Source of the DNA: Patiria miniata
Lineage: Eukaryota; Echinodermata; Asteroidea; Valvatida; Asterinidae
Assembly: GCF_015706575.1 (NCBI RefSeq)
Contig: NW_024037058.1
Span: forward strand, 6,325,806 to 6,389,805
Reading direction: 5' to 3'
DNA length: 64,000 bases
Part shown: positions 1-10,482 of the stretch, in pieces
Layout of the letters: each line of letters opens with the position of its first letter
Position numbering within the stretch: position 1 is the stretch's first letter
Translations under genes and position numbers: made by a program
Notes under the pieces: model-generated
Seen by the model: only the letters and a program-made list of their open reading frames with translations
Told to the model about the DNA's origin: nothing
Databases searched by the model: none

Positions 1-2
1 CT

Positions 3-1823
3 AGCGGTACAAAGCTGACATGTCCCCTGTGCAGACGTGAAACCATGTTGAAAGGGTCTGGGGTTGCTGATCTCCCTAATAACGTTGCATTCAGTGCCCT
101 GGTGGAGGAAGTTACAATGCAGGAAAAGCTACTGGAAGGTCAAGGGTCAGACATCAAATGTCAGGCCTGTGATGAGGAGAATCAGGCTATTTCAAGATGC
201 ATGGACTGTGATCATTTCCTGTGTCAAGAATGTCAAAAGGCTCATGAACGTCTAACGTATCTAATGAAATCTCACAAAATCTATACACTGGCTCAACTCC
301 GATCAGGAGAGATTGTCTACAAGAGTAAACTAAGAGAAGAAGTTCCCAAATGTGGCAAGCATCCAGATCAAAATTTCAATGTTTACTGCAACACAAGTGA
401 GCAAGTCACATGTCTCATGTGTACTGTTCTAGATCATGAAAAACCAAAACACTCTTGTATTGGCTTACCCGAGGCTTTTGAGAAATGTAAGAAAAAGGTA
501 AAAGAACTTGTTGCAAAAGTTGCTCAAAGCAAAACAGAACTGAACACCACCATAGAGAAGACTTGCATATCTCGCAAGAAACTCGACATCATGTTTTCAA
601 ACACCAAAAAGAACATCTCAGAAAAGGCTGACCAAGAGGTTGCCAAGATCCGACAGGAGGAGCAGAAATTGTTAACAGAGACTGACAGGATTTATCAGGA
701 AAGAGTCGAAACATTTGAAGCTGCTCAAGCTAACAACAGGAAAGAGGTGACACGGACAGAGCACAAGCTGGAGGAGGTCAAACAACTCATGAATCAAGCA
801 AGTTGCTATGAGATTCTTGAACTTCAACAGAAGCTCTTGCATAACCTCAGTGAATTGACAGGGAAACAACCACAGCAAGTTCCTGACAAGTTGACCTTTA
901 TGAACTTTGAAGAAGGTGAGAGGTCACTTGGGAGACTCATTCTGGAAGAAGAGCCAAAGGCTGCAGCAAAGCAATCACCAAGACCTGCAAGATCATATGT
1001 GAAGGAGAAATGGGAACTGAAGAGTGAAATCAAGAACTTTAAATTGACACATGCATTTATAAAACATGTTGCAGCACTCTCTAAAAATACAATATTTACA
1101 TCTATAACAAGTTCTGGAAATATTTTAAAAGCATTTGCTGGCAACAGTGATGCACTATTTACAGTTTCTATTCCCAATAGTCATCTGCAACAATCACCTT
1201 TCCCACAAAAGCTACAAATCAATGGCCTTGCTGATGTAAGGTGTATTGCAGTGAGCAAGGACAACAAGCTTCTTGTCGTAGATGGTCCAGAAGTCAAGGT
1301 CTTCAACAAGCGAAATCAGCTCCTCCATCAGTTCACACCAGGTAGAGGGCCAAACAGGACACCAAGATGCATTGCAGTGGATGACAGCAATCTGATAGCA
1401 GTGGGTTATGAAGGAAAGAATGAAATATCTCTACACAACCCAGATGGATCCCTCATCAGGAGACTGCCTGCTCCAATGATTGGAAGTTATCTGACAATGT
1501 ATAATCACCGCCTAGTCTACACAACAGACTTTACCAAAAGGTTGGTATGTGTAGACTACTATGGTGCCAGTGTATTCTCAGTAGACATGGCCAGCAACAT
1601 ACAGGAGGATGGGCACCCTAAAGGTGTGTCCTGTGACAGTGATGGCAGCATCTATGTTGCTGTGTTCGGACATCCAAGTGACATTAAACATTACAGTCCT
1701 GATGGCAAGTACATTGGATGTGTGATCAAGGGATGTGGTCATCCACGTGGCATCACATTTACATCAGGTGGTGATCTGGTAGTGGCTACAGGACAGTCTG
1801 TACAGATCTATCACCGAGTGTAA
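3..1823 (+). CDS. TRIM-1: RING/B-box/coiled-coil/beta-propeller protein, 5' end cut by window edge
   Basis: The reading frame is open from base 3, where it encodes the last RING residues (CPLC followed by RRETML), to a TAA at 1821-1823. The first ATG, at 45, is internal when aligned to the other copies. Order of parts: RING end; B-box 1 (C-x2-C, C-x2-C, C-x2-C, H...H); B-box 2; coiled coil with one heptad unit (636-656); acidic linker; C-terminal beta-propeller of NHL/TRIM type with recurring NPDGS and SPDGKY turns. TRIM proteins of this layout are usually cytoplasmic E3 ubiquitin ligases that dimerise through the coil and bind a substrate through the propeller; that role is family knowledge. 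B-box 2 is odd: the second Cys of the CNSC pair is Ser (CNTS), and two residues are inserted before the final His, so one zinc site is probably lost. No stop or frameshift is visible. The copy may be functional if the missing 5' part is intact. Confidence 0.9.
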   Translation, partial: SGTKLTCPLCRRETMLKGSGVADLPNNVAFSALVEEVTMQEKLLEGQGSDIKCQACDEENQAISRCMDCDHFLCQECQKAHERLTYLMKSHKIYTLAQLRSGEIVYKSKLREEVPKCGKHPDQNFNVYCNTSEQVTCLMCTVLDHEKPKHSCIGLPEAFEKCKKKVKELVAKVAQSKTELNTTIEKTCISRKKLDIMFSNTKKNISEKADQEVAKIRQEEQKLLTETDRIYQERVETFEAAQANNRKEVTRTEHKLEEVKQLMNQASCYEILELQQKLLHNLSELTGKQPQQVPDKLTFMNFEEGERSLGRLILEEEPKAAAKQSPRPARSYVKEKWELKSEIKNFKLTHAFIKHVAALSKNTIFTSITSSGNILKAFAGNSDALFTVSIPNSHLQQSPFPQKLQINGLADVRCIAVSKDNKLLVVDGPEVKVFNKRNQLLHQFTPGRGPNRTPRCIAVDDSNLIAVGYEGKNEISLHNPDGSLIRRLPAPMIGSYLTMYNHRLVYTTDFTKRLVCVDYYGASVFSVDMASNIQEDGHPKGVSCDSDGSIYVAVFGHPSDIKHYSPDGKYIGCVIKGCGHPRGITFTSGGDLVVATGQSVQIYHRV

Positions 1824-2450
1824 GGACAGATTAATTAAAGTGGGGCTATTAAGTGTATCCACCAACCACTTTCATCAGATATTAAATAGTGTTATCACTG
1901 AAAAAGAACTTTAAAGTTCATTCCCTCGAATGACATCCTACAATGCTGTATTTGGTTTATTTTTAAGGTCTTTGGTCTCTGTATGTGTTGACTCTAATGA
2001 CTTTAACCACTTCCCTTTGGAAAATTTTGGACTACAACACCCAGCCGACTTCCTATAAAATCTTAGATCTGGTGGTCCAATAATGAGAGCAAAGGAATGC
2101 CCCTTTACATTGTTTGCAAATAGCGCAGTGCACATTTTCAAAGAATTACAAATGAGAGGGAAAGTATTATCAATGAGAGCGAATTGAGGGAAAGTATTAC
2201 CACAAAAGGCAATTTAGTTCAATTTTCTCAGATTCGTCTCAGCAAATACAAAGTCAATGCATGATGTGTTTTCCAAATATAAGATATAACCCTACTCCTG
2301 TATAAAATGTAAACATTTACGTAAATTTTTTTATTCGATTTTTCAATTATTGTGAAAATTGTTTAGTTTAAATGAATGGAACTTTTTCCAATGAGAAAGA
2401 TTTTGCACCTCTGTGTACAAGTGACAAAAGCAAATTATTCAAAAGCAACT
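1824..2450. other. Shared 3' flank of the TRIM unit
   Basis: No gene is seen. The sequence aligns with the flanks after TRIM-2 (23735-24232) and TRIM-4 (54572-55210), including the stretch around ggtctctgtatgtgttgact, so it belongs to the duplicated unit. Part is probably TRIM 3' UTR. I could not fix a polyadenylation site. Confidence 0.7.
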
Positions 2451-2692
2451 GGGGCCAATTTCACGGCGCTGCTAAGCACAAAAATTTGCTAAGCACTAAA
2501 AAAGTCTGGCTTATAAAAGCAGGTTATCAGCCAATGCTCCACATGATGTATATTGCTCGTGATTAGTATTCAGTTGTTGTTTGCTTAGCATGAAAATCAC
2601 ATGGAGTTTTGGCTGGTAACCTGCTTTTATAAGCCACACTTTTTTTGTGCTTAGCAATTTTTTGTGCTTAGCAGCGCCGTGAAATTGGGCCC
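2451..2692. mobile_element. 242-bp hairpin MITE, GGGGCCAATTTCACGGCGCT type
   Basis: The left end (GGGGCCAATTTCACGGCGCT) is the near-perfect reverse complement of the right end (AGCGCCGTGAAATTGGGCCC). The inverted arms run for about 85-95 bp each and both contain TGCTAAGCAC and GCTTATAAAAGCAGGTTA. The paralogous site after TRIM-4 (near 55208) lacks the element: caactgg continues directly into the shared flank. It has no coding capacity. The target-site duplication is unclear. Confidence 0.85.
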
Positions 2693-5553
2693 AAGACAAA
2701 ATGTGTGTAATTTTGAACTAAAGCGATAGTTTAAAAGTAAATCATTTGCAATCCTTTGGTTGTCTCTTTCACAGTGCTTTCTGAGTGCCTTATCAAATTA
2801 ATATTAGCTTCATTACATTTACAACCAAGTTGAAAATGAAAACCTTGTGCAGTGATACATGGCTGTTTGTAAATGTGGTTAGTATTGATGGATGTACATT
2901 TGTAAATTGAAATCTTGTTTGTACGCCTTTGTTAAATGGCGTTTTTAAATAATATAATAGAAGATGCATTGGAACATTCTATGAATTTGGGGTCCAGTTT
3001 TTCCTGTCCCCATACATCTGGCATCTAAGATTTTGTAATTAAAGATGCACTCCTTTATGTGTGTACTCTTCCTCCAAGAATGCTTTGGTGAATCAAATGA
3101 CCTACCCAAGAAATATATAGTTTGAATTCATTTGTTGATGCCACTTGAATGGCAAATGATACATTTCAGAGGTTACAGGGACAAGAAAAATGTCCGACTT
3201 TGGACCCTAAATGTATAGAATGACCTACTTGTGAGAGGTTCCGTATCATTACAATAATAGTTTAGTTTATACCATAAATGATTGAGGCTTTTACTTCTTT
3301 GAATAAGTATTGGTTTGCTAAATGCTGATAGACCAAGAAGCCTAAATGAAGCAATAAGCATTTGCTTTAATTACAGATTATCTCTCCAAGAGAACGCAGC
3401 TTCCATGACAACAATGGCATTTCAGCAAAGATCCAAAGTCTGTTATATTACCAATCAGCATCTCACATACGTTTCAGCTGCATTTTCCACTGGGCATGTG
3501 TGACTCCTAGGGTTATTTGCATACATAATGAGGGCAGCCTATTTTACACCGATGAAGCGACTCAAAAACATATATATTTGTATTTTATCATTTATAGACC
3601 ACTTAATTTGGGAGCCGTTGTTATTGTATCACTAGTTAGTTCATTCACTGTATATTTTGTCGAAGACTTTTTAAAAAATGTTTTCCGAGAACATAGCAAC
3701 AATGATTTCATGCAACAACCGTCTTTTCTCAGTTTACGTTTTTTACATTTAGGACCATTTTGTTTTTGACAAAAACATAATATCAGTGGTTTCCACAACA
3801 TTTGTACTTGTACATAATGGTAGAGGGGATTATCAAGTAATCAGATTCGTGAACACATTTTCTTTTTTTTTATCTCCTGATTAACCGCATTTGAATATTG
3901 TCCAAATGCTCTCAAAATATATTGAGTATGTAACATGATCTTAGAAAATTAGTCAGGCTTGTTAAGGTCTAGTACCACGTATTGCGAACAAAAAAAACCA
4001 AACAAACACTACAACAACACTGTTTACGGTCAGCTTTGAAAATTGCTCATTTTTATCAAAACAAAAAAAATGTAGTAAAGAGAAATCTTTTGTATGTTAA
4101 AGATCACCTCATGGGGTTTTATGTTTAGTATTTTATTGTCCTGTGAAAACTTCAAATGTCTAGAAAAAGCGAAAAAGTGACACATGAATGATCAAAATTT
4201 GTTGGCACCTGAGCAACCACTTAACAAGGGAAAAATCAAAACATGGAATTGTTTCTCCAAACTGGATTTCTAGCAATAGCATTTTTAGGGCATGCTTATC
4301 AAAAAAAAAGTACAGGCGTAAAAACAGTAAAACTTGACATCTAACAAGTGGAAGAACTGATATCGTATGGTTGCAGAGGGTGCAGTCAAGTACCCACCAC
4401 ACCTATAGATAACTTATAAATATCGCACATTCTATGGGAGTAAAATGTATGTGATCTGGAACTTCCTAAAGGTACCAGAGGTGTAACTACGGTTAAACTT
4501 CTAGGGGGCACCTGGGGGTTCACCAATTTTTTTTGAAGGGGGGGGGGGGGGGCAAGGAAGGTTACATATACATTTGTTGTGTGTAATTCAAGATTTCAAA
4601 TGGAGTGGGGGGGGGGGAGGAGACACGAGGCCCATAGTTACACCTTTGAAAGATACACAGAAAGATGGATTTATAACATCAAATCAGGTTTAACAGTCCC
4701 TTACATATTTACGATTAAAACTAGTTACGAACCAATAAAGTTTTGAATGGTATCAACCCCATTTAATTGCCTAATGTTGCAGTCCACTCTTTTCTGAATA
4801 AAGTGAAATACAAAATGGTTTAGTAAGAGTGAAGCCTTAACACTAGTCTGAGTATCACCCGTTGTATCACCCTCTCTGTCTCTGGCCCAATGTCTGATAT
4901 ATCTACACATGGTAATTTATGCGTTTTCATTTCATTCTGAAGTCTGGACTATAAGCTGTTGATTAGTCAATTTTGATGCCATGTTTTTGTAATACAAAAA
5001 CGGTCATGGAGATCCAATGAAACCCGACATTGACTTTCAAAACTATTAGCATACGCGGTTGAAACGTTCACTGTGGGCGAGACAAAAATGCACAAGAGGG
5101 CATTCACATTACGCGCGTTATTTAAAAATTATGAGATGACAATTCAAGGTCACGTTCGCACATCACGTAACATATGGTTAAAGGCCGTGTGACACATCCT
5201 ATTTTTCAATTCACAACGTAAAAGCATAATGATGTCATATCTAGGTTTTATGTGTTTTTATGTTTTATGTACATGATAACCGGAAGATAATTACATAGAA
5301 GGCGCCTGCTGAATGGTCTCGAGGTCAAGACGCAGTCTTGTTTTGCATAATTAATCGCCGAATCTGCTTGCATATCACAGACCCTTGCTGTGCAAGGCGA
5401 TATACCATAGACTACCTTGGCACCCATCCCCCTACAATTAAGAACAATTCACAATGCAGTGTGAGTGTGCTAACAAGGGTTTGCCTCAAGAGGCCACTTT
5501 TCAACTTAACGGTCTATTTCATAAGTTTACTAACATCTACAAAATGAACTTAC
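2693..5553. other. Shared unit flank, no coding gene seen
   Basis: This stretch aligns with 27641-29989 and 55211-58160, so it is duplicated unit DNA. It contains a poly-G MITE (4476-4648) and poly-A/T runs. ORFs here are short and are not conserved as reading frames between the three copies. Confidence 0.7.
4476..4648. mobile_element. hAT-like nonautonomous element (copy in unit 1)
   Basis: The ends are CAGAGGTGTAACTA at left and TAGTTACACCTTTG at right, imperfect inverted repeats close to the CAGTGGCGTA type of hAT ends. Flanking 8-mers are AAAGGTAC and AAAGATAC. The interior is a poly-G tract. The orthologous copy at 57048-57222 and a truncated left end near 29071 show that the insertion predates the unit duplications. 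Confidence 0.7.
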
Positions 5554-5650
5554 CTGTACATGGAAGTACATTGGGGAATCTGTTCTTGTTTTTGCATACA
5601 GGTTTCTTGGCTTCCTCTCAGTTGACTGCCACTGACATTTCATATAGTAC
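5554..5650 (-). pseudogene. Antisense tyrosine-phosphatase-like exon, unit 1 copy (stop)
   Basis: On the - strand this 97-bp segment is bounded by a 3' acceptor (aaatgtag) and a 5' donor (gtaagttc). In the unit 4 copy it reads as 32 codons with KNKNRFPNVLPC, resembling the KNRY/F-x-NVLPYD signature near the start of tyrosine-phosphatase domains. Here a TGT codon has become TGA after the SVAVN residues, so this copy cannot encode the full exon. No neighbouring phosphatase exons were recognised. Confidence 0.55.
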
Positions 5651-6242
5651 CTACATTTCAATGTGAACAAATTAAGAGACAACACAGACATTACATTGCT
5701 TTTTCTCTCTCTAGCTCGGACTTCAATGACAAATCAAATCTTTGGCTGGCTTAAACGTTTGCATATTCATTCTTCAGCAAGAGCATGGACAACATAGCCA
5801 TACACCAGTATGGCAGAAATATAGCATTGAGTTTGTGACTCCTACTTGAGTTTGACTTGCGCTGCAAATTCTCAGACTTAACTTCAAGTTACAATGGCTG
5901 ATGACTCAAACTCGGCTCTCACGACTCAACTCATGACTCAGACTAGACATCGGGGACATGTCACTGGTGAGTCACATTTCACTGACTCAACAAAATATTT
6001 TTGGCAAAACTGTCTGGTAATACATTTAGCTATTGCTGATCGAGTGCAAAATTTGGTTTGTTGTCAGTAACAATTGGTTGAAATAAAGCCCTTGTATTCC
6101 GATACATTCTGCTTTGCATATACGAAAATGGGAAGATCTGATAAATTCACTTGAAATTCTATGGACTACAAACATTTATACAGTGTTTTCAGACTTTTAA
6201 AGTTGTGAGTTTTTGAAATATCACTGAGCCAAACTTTTACCC

Positions 6243-6481
6243 CAAAGTCAGCTTGAATTCCTCCACAGGGTCTTGCTTGTCTATCTGTTTTTGCAGTGTG
6301 GTATAAATGGTGTTTGGTAGTGACTGACCCAATAAGCACCAACCTTAGCCGGTCTGGTGAGTGTCATGTGTCACATCTCGGCGTTGCTGACCACACGGTC
6401 TTGGTCCTTCTAGAAGGGATGTTGGTGTCAGAACCCCAGGAGCTGGAATTATCATCATCGCTTTCAGGGACATGAGCCTGG
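6243..6481 (-). pseudogene. Antisense exon-like segment, split by a transposon (unit 1 copy)
   Basis: This matches 58816-59054. On the - strand it shows a frame with SDDDNSSSWGSDTN, a stop, and another frame with LQKQIDKQDPVEEFK before a GTAAAAG donor. The 6482-8447 element is inserted inside it, and the rest of the exon and its polypyrimidine acceptor lie beyond 8448. The parent gene is not identified. It lies upstream, in the - strand sense, of the phosphatase-like exon. Confidence 0.45.
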
Positions 6482-6488
6482 CGGTATC

Positions 6489-6648
6489 GGGACAACTCGT
6501 ATCCGGGACAACTCGTACCCGGGACGACTCGTACCCCAAATTTGTGACCCGGGACAACTCGTACCCGAGACGACTCGTACCCGGGACGACTCGTACCCGG
6601 GACGACTCGTACCCGGGACGACTCGTACCCGGGACGACTCGTACCTTG
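6489..6648. repeat. Left terminal array, about nine 16-bp units
   Basis: Tandem GGGACAACTCGTACCC / GGGACGACTCGTACCC units. One shortened variant (aaatttgtgaccc) interrupts the array at about 6537-6550. Left-arm units are mostly of the GACGACTCG form; right-arm units correspond to the GACAACTCG form. Confidence 0.9.
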
Positions 6649-8295
6649 TACTTTTCTTACCATTTACTTTTCTGTTCCTTTTTAGTTAGATGTAATTGAC
6701 AAATCCGAAGATGTGGAAAACCAAAAGCCGTTGAGTTTTGGGGAATTGCCAGTGGTGACAAGCAAGAGATTGTTCTGGAGAGATTCTGGCAGCTGGCCGA
6801 TGATCGCGGAGTTCGCCGAATTCGCGGAAGGAGCTATAGCAATCATGAGCTTCTTAACTTATTTGATCTTCATACTGCGAAAACTTATATCTAAAATAAG
6901 TGGACCGATTCATTAAAATTAGTGAGTAGCGTGAGATGCCATGTTTCACATGTCATTGTGTTCCCGTTTGCAGGGCTATAACGCCAGCTACTAGGGCGGA
7001 GTTTGCTCGTAACTTATTTGATCTTCAGTTATTGCATTACTAGATAAGTGTACCGAGTCATTATGAAATGTTACATAATTATGTCACCTTCTACAGTTTT
7101 TATGACATTAATTTTGTCTTTTATTTCATGGGGTTTTATTTTACGGGGATAACTCAATCAACACAAATTATCATACCATCAACAATCCGAGTAGCGTGTC
7201 AATCTTTGCCTATGTGAAATAATTAAAAAGCCACTTAATTACTATTGTTAGCCTTGTATAAGTAGCGTGAGATGCCACGTTTAGCGAGTCATTGTGTTCT
7301 GGCCCAATGGATAGTTCTGAAGACGCCGCTCCCGTTTGATCGGGGCCGCCCACGCCAGCTACTGGGGCGTGCAACCCCGATGCGTGGAACGCGACGTCGC
7401 CTATTGGGTGGCGGCTCTTCAAAAAAAAAAGTCGGTCGGTCGGATTTTTTTTTTGTTTTAGCCATTTTTTTTAATGCAGATTTAATGGGGTATTCAATTT
7501 AATGCGAAGTTTTTAGCCTGAACTATTTCCATTGCACTACGGAAGTTATACACGAAATGGCAACAAAGAGTGAATAAAAACTACCTTTAATTATTGTAAA
7601 TATATTTACGTTCGATAATTTCAAAAAATAATGGAAAATTCAGGTCGTTCGCACCATATGCTAGTCGAGACGCGGGGAGCTGGTGTGTGATACGTGCGTG
7701 TTTGGCAAGCGGCCCACCATGGGCCGACAGACCTATTTTTATGGTCAAACATTTTGGGAAACACGCGGCATGTATCACTCCAAATACGAGTAGTGCGATC
7801 TCAAAATGAACTCTTGAACACAGAAAATACATACACAGACAAGCTAGATCAATAATTTTCTGTAAATTAACTTGCAAAAATGTTCTTTCTTGGCATTTTT
7901 ACGATGTCGAATCCGACCAGTTGACAGTGGCCTGCACTGCTAGCGTGCTATCGGTCGCATAGCTATGGACTGGTTACCGCCGTGACATCGCATTGCGAAG
8001 TAGCTATATCGCGAAGCGAATTTGTAAAATTAACGGAGGTTTCTTTAGAAAAAAAGCGAATGTAAGTAAGAAAACAAATAAATACAAGCATTTTTTTTAT
8101 AGAAAATGGTTTTATTTTTATTTATTCATTCTTTTTAAATATTTTTTTAATGTCGCAGCCTAAAGATAGGGTCGGTCGGGTAACCGGAAGCAGAACTACT
8201 CTGTTTCTCAGCCTAATTGGTTGAAAATAAGTATGATAACAGTCGGCACAAGTAAGGCACAGATACGAGTACGCTGCACAGTGTTTTATTTTCAG

Positions 8296-8441
8296 ACGGG
8301 TACGAGTTGTCTCGGGTACGAGTTGTCCCGGGTACGAGATGTCCCGGGTACGAGTTGTCCCGGGTACGAATTGTCTCGGGTACGAATTGTCTCGGGTACG
8401 AGTTGTCTCGGGTACGAATTGTCTCGGGTACGAGTTGTCCA
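8296..8441. repeat. Right terminal array, about nine 16-bp units in reverse orientation
   Basis: Tandem GGGTACGAGTTGTCCC units with variants gaattgtctc and gagatgtccc. It is the reverse complement of the left array and lies at the very end of the element. Confidence 0.9.
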
Positions 8442-8454
8442 ACATTCAGCCTGG

Positions 8455-9329
8455 CCTGGGGGGAAGGATAAAACATCACATTTTACTAATATAATACTGT
8501 AATAATGGTCAAGCATGTTTATTTTTGTAAGCATTTTTTGCAGAGCTTTTAATGCAGTGTTCACATCTTTAAACATTTAGCCAACATTATGCAAAGGTTG
8601 CTGCTGACAATGCCAAGGACTCATTTTATTATCTCCTGGATTGGAATCTCCTTGTCATTCCTCGGCAGAGTTGTAATGAGTAACTGTTTCTTTGCGACTC
8701 GAGTAGAGTTGAGTCATTTAAAGAAGTGACTCGAGTCAAGTCAAGTCATTTTAAAGAAGTGACTCGAGTCGAGTCGAGTCATAGGTCCAGAAGGTTGAGT
8801 CGAGTCATTAAAGAAGGGATTCATTCTAGTTGAGTCAAGTTATTAGATCAAGAAGGTCGAGTTGAGTTGAGTTGAATCAAGTCAAGTTAAATATTTAGCT
8901 TGAGCCAATTTGAGTCATGAATATTTGAACACTATGTATTAAATAAAGACAAGAGAGAAAGTAATTTGTATCTTATCTTTCAAGAAGTGAAACTTTGATC
9001 CCATCTGGTTTGGCTTTGGGTCTAGAATTGTTTTCGCTGATCGCTTACATCAAAACCAAATTTTGTTTACAAAACTGTTTCTGAAAAATGGAAAGTTTCC
9101 ATTGTAAGGAATCATAAGGTCAAGAAGGTCGAGTCGAGTCGAGTCAAATATTTAGCTTGAGTTAATTCCAGTCACCAATATTTGAACATTTTGAAACCAA
9201 TAAAGACAAGAGAGAAAGTCATTTGTATCACTCATAGTTTCAAGAAGTGAAACTTTGATCCCATCTGGTTTGGCTTTGGGTCTAGAATTTCATTTCGCTG
9301 ATTGCGGACATCAACAAATAATTGCGTTA
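8455..9329. repeat. Unit flank with degenerate GACTCGAGTC arrays
   Basis: The stretch matches 59050-59620. At 8697-8890 and again at 9120-9150 it carries runs of GACTCGAGTC/GAGTTGAGTC that are nearly self-complementary. Related TGACTCA/GACTCAACTC runs are at about 5830-5990. No gene is seen. Confidence 0.7.
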
Positions 9330-9728
9330 TTAGGGGCCGTTCAGAATTTTCGATGTTTTAAAATTTCGATCTTTTATCCAAATTGTGGGTGGGTGGGTCA
9401 AGGTAAAAAACTGAAAATCGAAATTCACTTTTCATGGAAAAAAGAGCAAAAAAAAAAAGAAAAAAGAAATTTTGACTTGCCTGAACTACGCGCAAGCGTT
9501 CCCATATCCCGATGCGCGTTTCTTTTGCAACTTCGTACCCTGTATATACATGTACTGTACATGTACGTCGTTTACGTGTATGTAGACCCACTGTGGCATG
9601 AGGAGGAGGCAGTTTTTCAATAGACTTGGATTTCGGGCGTTTGTAGCGGTTAGGCCGTGCGAGGCAGCAGGGTACCAGGTGTACTAGATTGGCTCTATTA
9701 CACGCCGCGGGCGTTGATTACCAATCGC

Positions 9729-9736
9729 TATAAAAA
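9729..9736 (+). promoter_or_regulatory. Possible TATA box for the 225-aa ORF
   Basis: TATAAAAA lies about 75 bp upstream of the first ATG of the ORF at 9805 and inside the transposon. Position and sequence fit a core promoter, but nothing else supports it. Confidence 0.3.
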
Positions 9737-9804
9737 CTGGACCATTCAACCCCTGGTGTCCAAGACTATCGCAGCCTGCACTCGCTATACTGCATGCATC
9801 ATGC

Positions 9805-10482
9805 ATGCGTGAATGCGTGAACGTACAACGACGAGTGCGGCATTTCCACGACTCGACTGTAAACAACATGGCTACCACCATGGATGTCACAACATGTGCC
9901 GTCACACTCACAACATGCGAAATACCTGCCGATCTTTGCAGTTTCTGGAAACAGCAAAAGTTAATAATGAAAAACCCAAGTTCACCGTACGAAAGGTTTG
10001 TTTGTGCCTCATGTTTGCTGTCGAAAAGCTGCAAAGAGACAGCTTTCGCCTCCGCCCAGCAGCAATGGATTTTGTTCCGCAAGGACACGCAACCCGCACA
10101 GGCCCGCCAGTGGGATGTAATGATGAAGGTTGAATTCTTCAAAGACAAACTACAAAAACGCGGATACAACCAAGAAGATTTAGCCCTTCTTCCCCAAAAA
10201 GGCGAAACTCGCGTGAACTCTAAAAAGCGTGCAAAAACCGAAAAGAATATCCCGCTGGTCTTTGTTGTACTCTACCACCCACAAATTAAACACCCAGCTC
10301 TTAAGCAGGCCCTTCTGAAACACTGGAATCTGATCAGCGATAATGATTTTCTCAGTGCACTCAACATAAAAGATGGCCTGGTCCGATCAAGGATTAACCC
10401 ATCTCCACCATCCAACCAAGAAAAAAACTTGGATGAGGAGAACGTTCAAATCCTTTTGGAACTTCTTGAAGAACAGAACTAA
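9805..10482 (+). CDS. 225-aa ORF inside the 9333-11814 transposon, retroelement-like C-terminal half
   Basis: The ORF is open for 225 codons and ends in TAA at 10480-10482. The first ATG is at 9805. A second, MATTMDVTT, at 9868 could be the true start because the first 21 residues are basic and unlike the rest. The N-terminal half has Cys pairs (FVCASCLLSKSC) but no domain I recognise. The C-terminal half (about residues 115-195) has KLQKRGYNQEDL, then PLVFVVLYHP, then LLKHWNLI, then LVRSRI in that order. This order recalls the stretch after the reverse-transcriptase core in Penelope-like and similar retroelements. No RT catalytic motif, GIY-YIG or DDE triad is present. It could be a captured retroelement fragment, or an accessory protein of the transposon. 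Confidence 0.55.
   Translation: MRECVNVQRRVRHFHDSTVNNMATTMDVTTCAVTLTTCEIPADLCSFWKQQKLIMKNPSSPYERFVCASCLLSKSCKETAFASAQQQWILFRKDTQPAQARQWDVMMKVEFFKDKLQKRGYNQEDLALLPQKGETRVNSKKRAKTEKNIPLVFVVLYHPQIKHPALKQALLKHWNLISDNDFLSALNIKDGLVRSRINPSPPSNQEKNLDEENVQILLELLEEQN

Larger units (their letters stand above)
6482..8447. mobile_element. TU-like foldback element with inverted terminal arrays of a 16-bp repeat
   Basis: Unit 4 shows the empty site (catgggcctggcctgggg). Here the site is split with AGCCTGG on both sides (6475-6481 and 8448-8454), a 7-bp target duplication. The left end is about nine head-to-tail copies of GGGACAACTCGTACCC and the right end is about nine copies of the same 16-mer in reverse orientation. 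The 1.6-kb interior has no recognisable transposase. It contains two related segments (about 6920-7020 and 7260-7380, both with gtagcgtgagatgcca) and a poly-T-rich part with ggtcggtcgg motifs at about 7430 and 8170. Sea urchin TU elements have terminal domains of short tandem repeats; placing this element with them is inference from architecture. Confidence 0.8.

Noticed and set aside
7210..7877. ORFs of 70-96 codons inside the TU-like element
   Set aside because: No motif is recognisable and they span poly-T and repeated segments; there is no support for a transposase.
8122..8576. Overlapping ORFs with RDNSYPRQFVPETTRT-like repeats on the - strand, and similar at 6345-6699
   Set aside because: These are readings of the 16-bp terminal arrays in several frames. 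A 16-bp unit is not a multiple of three, so no frame is selected.
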